Source of the DNA: Cristatella mucedo
Lineage: Eukaryota > Bryozoa > Phylactolaemata > Cristatellidae
Direction of reading: 5' to 3'
Assembly: GCA_009760855.2 (NCBI GenBank)
Contig: WPIO01000011.1
Coordinates: 41,001 to 105,000, forward strand
Length of the DNA stretch: 64,000 nucleotides
Part shown: positions 56,855 through 64,000 of the stretch, in pieces
Numbering within the stretch: position 1 is the first letter of the stretch
Layout: every line of letters starts with the position of its first letter
The notes under the pieces: generated by a model
Databases searched by the model: none
The model's input: only the letters and a program-made list of their open reading frames with translations
What the model was told of the DNA's origin: nothing
Translations under genes and position numbers: made by a program

Positions 56855-59800
56855 CTAATTCTATTGATACCAGCGCCAGGACATCTAAAGCTACAATTGC
56901 ACAATTTTTACACAATAAAAACCTTCCTGCAACCAACCTGTATAATCTCCTCTGATGGTAATATTGCTCTTTGACGATCCAGGCCAAAGTCTCTAGATCA
57001 TTCCAGCTGAAGATTTGCTAAAAAGGTTGGCTTTTGTAGATGCAGTTGAAGTAATATGCAGCCCTATGGCAACGCCTATCAGCCGATTTATCCAACCTCT
57101 GTTGCATATTCATTAATATCCTTAAGAGTTTACTCCTTTAGCAGTGATGCAATCAGTGCTCTCTAGCAAATTCAGTAGTATATGTTACGGATTAACAAAC
57201 GGCCATTCAATTTTGATTTTAAAGATATTGCGTTTGATGCTCAGTGCTGAAGCCGTAGTCAAGCGAAGCTACTTCTCGCACGTCACATCGGTCAAATTAC
57301 TGCAAAATAGTTGTTCTTAATGCCTTTATTGGTAGCGTGTCGAAGATATCTTTTTTGACCTCGAAATTGCTGAGCTTAACTTCGTTTCGCCACGTGTCGC
57401 GTTTGCAGAGTAAAGGCAAGTGGTAGAATAAACAGCGGATGAAGTAAGTTTTCGCCTCTGCAAAGAAAGCGATTGGAAAAGAATTTATTATGTCACACCC
57501 CGAGCTCTTACTTTTCCTGATCATGCTTTTCTTACAAAAAGTGCCGCGACATGTGCACCGAGTCAGAAATTTAACCTTTGCGAAACTTTCATGTTCTAGC
57601 TGTGCTAGGCTTTGCAAATTCTATAGCAGACGAGACTCCTCTGGCTAACTGGGCACAACTTTGAGCAGTCTCTTCATAGCCACATTGTTTGCCAGAGATA
57701 TAGTTTATGCAATGAGCAAAACCTTACTGCTTCTGCTCTTAAGTCCATAACTTATCCCGACTACTGCGCTTCGGCTCAATTTAAAAATAGTCGTATAATT
57801 ATGCTGCCAGGTGGATGCATGTAAACAAGAGTACACGTTACCCAACTCTTCATGTAAGCCCGTCCTGTTATTTAATTGAAAATTTTCGACGATTCTGGCA
57901 TTTATTCAGAGAGCTTAACACATTAGAGTTTTGGATTCGACAGCTTCCAAATTACTTTAAAGTGATCATCAAATTATGGCTTCAACCTTAAGCAAGTTTT
58001 TCTGGAATTATGTGTGTGTACCTTTGACACACTTTCTCTCCAATGTATGTGCAAGGCATAAAAAAAAGATTTTTTCTGTATGGGCGCACTACTGATGTTT
58101 AATTAATTTTTGCGTAGTTCGGGGGGGGGGTTACTTGGAGGAATTTTTTGTGGCTATTGACGTTGATACAAGCTACCATTGCGAAGCTAGTGGTATTGAT
58201 ACCAGTCCCAGTTCATCTAAATTAACAACTGCCCGGCGATAAAACCAACCAGCTAGTTTATCTTATTCCTGCAGTGTTTTTTAACTCTTAATTTTCACAG
58301 CGTTACTTTTTAGCTGATTTAAGATAGTGTCAGCAGAAGATATGAACACCAAACTACAATGGTGAATGGAAATGAAATGCGCAAACGCTGCTAGAAAAGA
58401 TTTCACTGCTTGTTAAACTACTAAATGCTACCACTATGAGAAAAAAAGCAGTTGGTTAGTCAGATTCGGAAGAACTGGCCAGGGTGGGCAATTACTATGA
58501 TTCGGAAACCTCAATTAGCAAAGTGAAATTTTTAACTTAATTTTGCATCACTAATCGCCGAGGGTATTGTGAAGTTATTAAAGTTGGATTTTAATTATGA
58601 AGCCCTCATTAATTGCTACTAGTGTTCGTTTATCATGTCCACTCAGTTTGAAAATGGGAAGGCTGGAGTTTGTCTGCAGTACTTAAATCACAAAGATGTA
58701 TGCAGTCAGAACAAAATAGAACACTATTTCTTTTACTTTACAGGTCTGATGGCCTAATATTTTTGGGCAGACTCGTCGCTGTTAAATCGCAATTTTAGCC
58801 GTCTATACATTGGAACAAGCAATGATTAGGCTTTACGTGATTGCAAGAGCCTCGCCGTGAACAGTCGATTACTAGATAGGACAGCAATACAAGTTCGTAA
58901 CATTACAGCATGCTTCATACAATCCCGTACACATAAAAAGTCAAAAGTGTGTCAAGATTCGCATGGACTGAATAATCACGCTGAATATTATTTTAACGTA
59001 AAGACAGACCTTTGTTACTGTGAAGAGCTTGGATTTTGGAAAAAGATATTGTTATATTATTTTGCAAATGTTGTCAATTTTTCAAAAAGTAAGATCTTTG
59101 TAGTTAAGCAGCGTTTAACATATGCATTTTGTCTTTCACGCTTTCCAATAATGTAGTTGCAGCCTTGTCGTACTAGTGTGTTGCAAAATTTACAACCTTG
59201 CTGGCTGCATTGCAGCGACAGAAGAGTCGATCAGAAGCTTTGCCGTTGCACCACTTCCAGGCAGCCGAAGCGTAGCACTGCCGCGTTGCTACACTAGATT
59301 GGGAGCGTAGCCTTAGCAAGCTTCTGCAGCGGCCATTCGAGCTAGCGGCCATTCGAGCTAGCGCGCCATGACCTCTCTTCTAATCGCCGTGTTCATTCAA
59401 TGGTTGCACATCGCATCGGAGCTCAAAAGTAATGCGATCAGCAGCCACTCAGGTTTTTCGCAAGTTTTTAGCTGGCCGGTTTTTACGTAGTTTTCAAGGC
59501 ACTTTTAGAAGCAGGCAATCTGTTTTAGACTCTCCCCATTCCTAGCGGCTCTGATGCAATTACAATTCTCTAGACACATATGTGCTTGCTGTGCACTTGT
59601 TTTATTCAAGGGCTATGCTGATAGCTCTGCTCGCAGACCGCACAGTGAGTCAACATTGACTGGGATAATTTACGGGTAAGTCAACTCAAAGTCAAATCAA
59701 GCCCGAGGATTTACTATAATAGAAAGAGCTGGCGTCCATGTCTATTGCTGCCTGCTTCTGCACACGCTTTGTAATAAGTGCTGACCTTAGCATTGTGGCT

Positions 59801-60335
59801 AGTGTGGCAGCTCTTTCGTAGGGCCAGTGATATGAGCCGAGTCGATTTCAGCACTGAAATAGCAACCACAGGTTGTATCCAATCAATTATGAGAAACAAA
59901 CAAGCTACTGTCTTACATTCTATAGCAGCAGAATTTCTATCAGGGCCGTCATGATGACCGCTTGGTTCTTGCCCAGCGACGAGGTAATTGTCTCATTTCA
60001 CGAAACACGTAGTATTTTTTAATCATAAAGCAGGCTTTTCCGATTGCACTCTGCGAGATCTGAATCTCACCGAGGCTCGCTGCTTTCTACTTAGACCAGG
60101 TTACTAAATCTGCACGCATTAATTAGTTTTTTAAGACCACCTGAAAATAGCTGGTCAAAGAGTTTCAGTTTTTGCAAAGAAAAGTGCTGTATTTTAAGAC
60201 TACAAGGAATGAAGTAATCTGGTTTATGGCTTTTGAACAGTACCGTTGTAAGTAATAGTAGCATTCAATACCTTTAGCGTATGTGCCCTTGCGGAAAATC
60301 GTACCGAAACGCTAATCAATACACTTACAGATGCA
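56855..60335. other. Intergenic, no gene supported
   Basis: AT-rich unique sequence. A 106-codon minus-strand frame (57,297-57,617) and a 99-codon plus-strand frame (58,857-59,156) have no recognisable domain or splice context. A small direct repeat of gcggccattcgagcta occurs twice near 59,330-59,365. Confidence 0.35.
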
Positions 60336-60337
60336 GT

Positions 60338-60471
60338 TTAGTTCGAAATCGGCGCCACGCCGACCTTAGCCAGTGCATGGTAATACTTTTTGAACGCGAA
60401 TATTGTCCCAGCGGCTACGGAAGCCACGCCCACTGTCACACCAACACCGATGCCGACATCTCTAGAGGTTG
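60338..60471 (-). CDS. Candidate membrane glycoprotein gene, terminal exon (TM and tail)
   Basis: A very strong acceptor (ccttttttctttcag) at 60,472 is followed by 134 bp: two bases completing a Thr codon, 43 codons, and TAA at 60,340-60,338. The peptide starts TTSRDVG, then a Gly/Val/Ala-rich hydrophobic span (GIGVGVTVGVASVAAGTIFA). A basic KK and a short cytoplasmic tail (YYHALAKVGVAPISN) follow. This is a single-pass type I membrane protein end. Phase 1 at its start matches the upstream Thr-rich exon at 61,197-61,265. The chain is not obvious in ORF scans because every exon is short. The family is unknown to me. Confidence 0.6.
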
Positions 60472-61196
60472 CTGAAAGAAAAAAGGTCTCTTTTATAGAC
60501 ATTTAATTTGGATACAATGTCAGGCTCTCAAGCAAACAAACCGACTGAAATTATGCTGGCTTCTGAGGAACTAGAGAAATGAGATAGCCAGGCAGTGTTA
60601 ACCTACCTAAAGCAAGATGTACGAGCACATTGGTTGTACGTAAAAAAAAAGCGCTTCATGGCAACAAAAGCTGCGAAGCTGGGCATACGATGATTTTTGC
60701 ACCATCCATTGCACGATCTCTCCCACACGCCTAGCTTGTCAGCCCCATATATTTGCTCTTTACATCAAAGAGCTAGCGACCGGCGCATGCATATAGAGAA
60801 TGATGCTGTATAGTTAACCACCCCGGAAGCTTGCCCTCTATACTACCGCTAGCCTTCAGTCGGGTTCGCTTGTCGCTAGGAGCAGCTGGTGCCATGCCAC
60901 TAGCTCTCATGGTAGGCGTGATAAAACCTTTGGATTCCGGTCGCTGTAACTAGTTAGCTAGCTAGCTTAAGTTGCCTCGTTCTCGCAAGTACGCACGCTT
61001 TAGCCAAGGTGCGTTCGGCGAGCAGTCGCACGCTATAGATGCTACGCTTGAAAGAATTTCGGAAAACGAGCTCATAAGTTGAGCAAGCGTCGAGTTGGCA
61101 TTCATAATAATCCTCAGCGACGCTAGAACGAGCTCATTCTCGGCGGGATGAGGGAAAGGGCTCTCGGACCGAGTGAAGCTAGCTCGTGGCTCTTAC

Positions 61197-61265
61197 TTGA
61201 AGGTGCAGTAGTCGTAGTTTCGCCCTGAGCAGCCGCTGCGTTTGGTACACGTGCCGTCATATTGT
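61197..61265 (-). CDS. Candidate membrane glycoprotein gene, Thr-rich stalk exon
   Basis: A 69-bp exon, phase 1-1: acceptor cgctgctgtag at 61,266, donor CTTCAA|GTAAGA at 61,197/61,196 (strong). In phase 1 the 22 codons include an N-glycosylation sequon (NMT) and GETTTTAPS, a juxtamembrane O-glycosylated stalk directly before the transmembrane exon. Another frame of the same DNA gives a Cys-rich peptide that extends as a longer ORF (61,193-61,603). I prefer phase 1 because both neighbours need it and the result is a plausible stalk. Confidence 0.5.
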
Positions 61266-61324
61266 CTACAGCAGCGAGCGAACATCGACTTCAGCAGGAT
61301 AACTTTGCTCCGCAATATAAATAA

Positions 61325-61405
61325 GTCAATATATAATAATGATAATATAAATATAATAATAAGCAATATAAATAATATAAAATATAATAATAAGCAATAT
61401 AAATA
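61325..61405. repeat. AT-rich minisatellite
   Basis: Variants of ataataataagcaatataaat, repeated about three times, in an intron of the candidate membrane protein gene. Confidence 0.8.
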
Positions 61406-61508
61406 AGGTCGCGAAAACGAGCCGCGCCCGCGAAGGCACAGGAAAGGCGAAGAGTGGCACCGGAAGCTCAGTCCGCTTAGTCCCGACTGGCAGCAGGCGC
61501 CTGCTAGT

Positions 61509-61597
61509 TTATTCGTCGGCTGCCGAAGTGCACTGGTGTGCATCTGCTTGAACGTTGTAGCCGGAGATTTCCTCGAGCAGAGCGCACACTGCATCGC
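61509..61597 (-). CDS. Possible alternative terminal exon with stop
   Basis: A good acceptor (gtctttaattgcag) at 61,598 opens an exon that fits phase 1 from the exon at 61,956-62,036. It reads 28 codons (DAVCALLEEISGYNVQAD and onward, two Cys) to TAA at 61,511-61,509. No donor in this frame would give phase 1, so it cannot be included together with the transmembrane exons. It could make a secreted isoform, or it may be chance. Confidence 0.3.
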
Positions 61598-61762
61598 CTG
61601 CAATTAAAGACTCGCTCACCTGCTTGGAGAGTGGATTCCGTTTCCAGCGTGTCCGATGCGTTCGTCTGAGGCGGCGTCCCGGATGACTCGGTCGACGTAA
61701 AATCTGAGATGCGTACAAAAGCAGGAGCTCATAATTTAGTAGCTCCTCCGAACCTGGCGCAC

Positions 61763-61785
61763 GGGCGGGCGGGCGGGCGGGCGGG
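61763..61785. repeat. (GGGC)n microsatellite
   Basis: Five to six units of gggc; G-quadruplex-forming on the plus strand. Confidence 0.9.
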
Positions 61786-61955
61786 AGTGAACGAATTCAT
61801 TTCGTATACCCCATACAAGCGTCTAGGCCGAGCATTAAACGCAGCTAGCCGCTGGCCACCACATGCACTTCGCGTTCAGGGTGACCGTGAAAGGACAAGT
61901 GTCGGACTTTCTGGCTTTCAATTTTGTCGCGCTTACGCAGCGCGCTCTCACTCAC

Positions 61956-62036
61956 TCGAAAGCATTATGGATTCCATTACAACCACAGACAAAGTCGTCG
62001 TTTGAACCGTCTCAGACGATGTAGCCAACCAAGAAT
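61956..62036 (-). CDS. Candidate membrane glycoprotein gene, Ser/Thr-rich exon
   Basis: An 81-bp exon, phase 1-1. The acceptor has a clear pyrimidine tract (gccatctggctctcgcag at 62,037); the donor is TTTCGA|GTGAGT at 61,956/61,955, near-perfect. The two other frames contain stops; the phase 1 frame is open and gives 26 codons rich in Ser, Thr and Val (SSETVQTTTLSVVV). It fits the stalk region between the folded exon at 62,310-62,519 and the juxtamembrane exon. Confidence 0.55.
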
Positions 62037-62146
62037 CTGCGAGAGCCAGATGGCAGTAGCAGCTAGAGCTCGCTAAGCGGGGCTGGCTGTACGCGGTGAG
62101 GCTACACAGGACGCCTCGACGTCGATTCGCGCCATCAATAGCTCAC

Positions 62147-62209
62147 CGAAGCCACCTGCCCTGGTGGTGCCAAGCTCCCAAGTGGGCCACTCGGTGACGG
62201 AATCCTTCC
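62147..62209 (-). CDS. Candidate membrane glycoprotein gene, short exon
   Basis: A 63-bp exon, phase 1-1. The acceptor (gagcttttcccgcactttgtag at 62,210) has an excellent pyrimidine tract; the donor is GCTTCG|GTGAGC at 62,147/62,146. Twenty codons read KDSVTEWPTWELGTTRAGGF. An alternative donor (GGGCAG|GTGGCT) lies 9 bases upstream. No known motif is recognised. Confidence 0.5.
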
Positions 62210-62309
62210 CTACAAAGTGCGGGAAAAGCTCGCAGCATGAAAATGAGCCAACGTGACCGAAGCTAGGAGACAGTGCTGTGCAGCAGATACTGCAACATTC
62301 ATTATTTAC

Positions 62310-62519
62310 TATCGCTCGAGAGAGCTTCCAAACTATTGTCATATATAAGCAGGCGCTGGTGAGTGCTCTGCACCGCAGCATCGACTAGTTTATAAAGTCG
62401 TTCACTGCCGTAATTGAAAGACCAACGCGACACGTTTGTTTTGTGGTCAGGGGAATTGTCGAGGAAAACAACAACGGACGGCTCGCTGTGCAAGCGTTGA
62501 CCCAAGGCGAACTCATCTG
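62310..62519 (-). CDS. Candidate membrane glycoprotein gene, folded-domain exon
   Basis: A 210-bp exon, phase 1-1, 69 codons. The acceptor is gaacggcag at 62,520 (weak pyrimidine tract close by, a strong C-run further upstream). The donor is GCGATA|GTAAAT at 62,310/62,309. The composition is that of a globular domain: hydrophobic strand EPSVVVFLDN, then SRWSFNYGSERLYKLVDAA and RLLIYDNSLEAL, with N-glycosylation sequon NVS. The S-x-D/N-x-G-like stretch faintly recalls a beta-propeller blade of the VPS10/BNR type, but this is a guess. A competing frame from the acceptor at about 62,549 would give a Ser/Thr/Cys-rich product. Confidence 0.5.
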
Positions 62520-62566
62520 CTGCCGTTCACTAAAGTCCCAAGCTCTGCGGGGGGGGGGGGGCTTAC

Positions 62567-62620
62567 CACTGTAGCTTACTCCAGAGGGTCCAGGTAGTCC
62601 ACATGTGGACGAACCAGCGT
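62567..62620 (-). CDS. Candidate membrane glycoprotein gene, short upstream exon
   Basis: A 54-bp exon, phase 1-1. The acceptor has a pyrimidine tract (gcaatctctgctactaaatacgcag at 62,621); the donor is ACAGTG|GTAAGC at 62,567/62,566, strong. Seventeen codons include CGLPGPSG. The gene continues upstream; further exons were not identified before the LINE at 63,451. Confidence 0.45.
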
Positions 62621-62639
62621 CTGCGTATTTAGTAGCAGA

Positions 62640-63450
62640 GATTGCAAAGTAAACAGTCAACACTCAATGTTTGAGTAGACCCTCGAATCTACATCTAAGT
62701 GTAGCGATGATGGCTCCATGCAAATTTTCAGAAAACTACGGTTTTCTTACGGAATGTCATGTGTTTAGATTGACAAAGGAATATTTCATTTAATAACATG
62801 AGTCGAATTCACAACCGCGGAGATCAATCGAGACGCAGCCGGTCACACGTTTTGGCATACAGGTAATGCGTTATTTAGATTATGGGATGAGTAGAAAAAT
62901 ACGCAAAAAGAGACTAAATTTACGCTTCTTAATGAAATTGAAAATAAGATTTATTCCTCCATCTTAACACACGGATTCCAACCATTGGTTAAGGATTCGT
63001 AGGTTTTAATGCATTATAGATTTAAATTAGCTTAGGATACTTTAACGAGTTGCATTCGTCAGTAACACGAGACGTCGTGGTCTAGAATATCCGGTGGTGA
63101 TTGAGTGACAGAAACCGTCTACGATACCCTCAGACGCACACCTATGCTCCAGAGTTCACTTTTTATTAGGAACTAATACGTTGAACCATATTATTTTGAA
63201 ATTTTTGGCTATTCCCTAGTCCTCCCGTAGTCGGAAAAACCGGTCATAAGCTGAACAGTTTAACTAGGAATAATTACAAAGCCACCATTAAGGATTTATT
63301 TTTGAAATTATGTCTCAACAAATACTTCCATAAGTACAAACTATGAGCCTTTGGAGGCGCGTTTCTCGAGAGCACCTCTTTGCATCAGCGAGTGCAACAC
63401 GGAGGGTAGCGGCGTGTAAGCAGCGTGGCCACTAGTCAAGCGTCACTAGT
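62640..63450. other. No gene seen
   Basis: AT-rich unique sequence; upstream exons of the gene at 60.3-62.6 kb could lie here but I could not support any. Confidence 0.35.
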
Positions 63451-64000
63451 CATTGCTAAAATTAGGGCTTGTTTAGATAAGGATACCACGTCCAAGTTGG
63501 TCCATGCATTCGTGACATCTCGTCTCGACTTCTGCAACTCACTGCTTACTGGCCTACCAGCATGTGCGATCAGGCGATTGCAGCTGGTGCAAAACTCTGC
63601 AGCTAGGCTTGTCTGCCGTGAGCGTCGCAGTTGCCACATTACTCCACTTCTCGCCGACCTGCACTGGTTACCAGTCAAGCAACGGATTGACTTCAAGGTT
63701 TTGTCGCTCACTTTTAGGTCTCTTCATTCTATGGCTCCAGCCTATCTTTCAGAGATACTACCCCATCAGGCAAAGCATCGTACCACTCGCTTTTCGGAAT
63801 CCAACAGTCTAGAAATACCTCGTACAAACCTTAAATCCTTTGGAGACCGTGCATTTAGCTCGTATGCTCCCACAGCCTGGAACTCCCTCCCGACCTGCAT
63901 CAGAACATCCCCTGACCTGACCACATTTAAAAGAAACTTAAAAACATACCTATTTAGGACAGCATTTAGTGGGTCCTTGTGATTCGTCCTCGATGTGCTT
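63451..64000 (+). mobile_element. L2-like LINE, C-terminal ORF region, cut by window end
   Basis: Sharply 5'-truncated at about 63,451. A single open frame runs to 63,982 and encodes the RT C-terminal region (KIRACLDKDTTSKLVHAF to KAWNSLPT-like sequence, ending FSGSL). The 3' UTR begins and is cut by the window edge. Very close to the 40,847 copy, hence a recent insertion. It lacks the deletion that breaks that copy. Confidence 0.95.

Noticed and set aside
61193-61603. Minus-strand frame ending in a Cys-rich segment (CCRQYDGTCTKRSGC and onward)
   Set aside because: The upstream half is an AT-rich intron with low-complexity Leu/Ile sequence. The last 69 bp are better explained in another frame as a Thr-rich exon that matches both neighbouring phases.

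Overview
This window looks like part of an intron-rich metazoan (animal) genome. The evidence is a synaptotagmin-type C2 gene split by phase-matched introns, tRNA-derived SINEs, many truncated L2/CR1-type LINEs with (ATT)n tails, long dinucleotide microsatellites, and CpG-rich stretches around exons. There is no operon structure, CRISPR array, or dense coding. I cannot name the species; an invertebrate is my guess from the repeat types.

All three genes I can support lie on the minus strand. (1) At 1.8-16.3 kb is a mucin-like Ser/Thr-rich gene. One giant exon (16,295-9,658) carries about 25 copies of a 58-codon repeat, followed by unique Ser/Thr-rich sequence. Two smaller exons follow (3,599-3,375 and 2,024-1,806). 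All three have phase 0 ends. The 3' end lies beyond position 1 and the 5' end is not identified. (2) At 30.7-47.9 kb is a synaptotagmin-like gene. I joined five exons by matching splice phases: a transmembrane exon (47,929-47,726), an acidic Ser/Thr-rich linker (35,874-35,682), and three exons that together make a full C2A domain (33,877-33,736, 33,438-33,309, 30,883-30,668). C2B was not found. (3) At 60.3-62.6 kb is a previously unflagged candidate membrane glycoprotein. Five very short internal exons, all phase 1-1, lead to a terminal exon with a transmembrane segment, a short cytoplasmic tail and a stop. I do not recognise the family.

The rest is mostly transposon remains and simple repeats. 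One L2-like LINE family supplies at least a dozen fragments on both strands. The best copy (40.85-42.42 kb) has a nearly intact reverse transcriptase. A second, more decayed LINE family is at 17.8-19.1 and 36.2-36.6 kb. Several tRNA-derived SINEs end in a sequence resembling the L2 tail, which suggests a SINE/LINE partnership. Large simple repeats are (GA)n at 31.7-32.4 and 39.4-39.5 kb, (AC)n/(AT)n at 38.8-39.0 kb, facing (CCG)n/(GGC)n arrays at 47.4-47.6 kb, a 20-bp minisatellite at 46.2-46.4 kb and a purine-rich minisatellite at 6.2-6.6 kb.

Two patches (about 12.1-16.2 kb and 28.9-29.4 kb) carry dense random indels compared with neighbouring copies of the same repeats. I read this as probable uncorrected long-read gap fill, so frameshifts there should not be taken as biological without checking.
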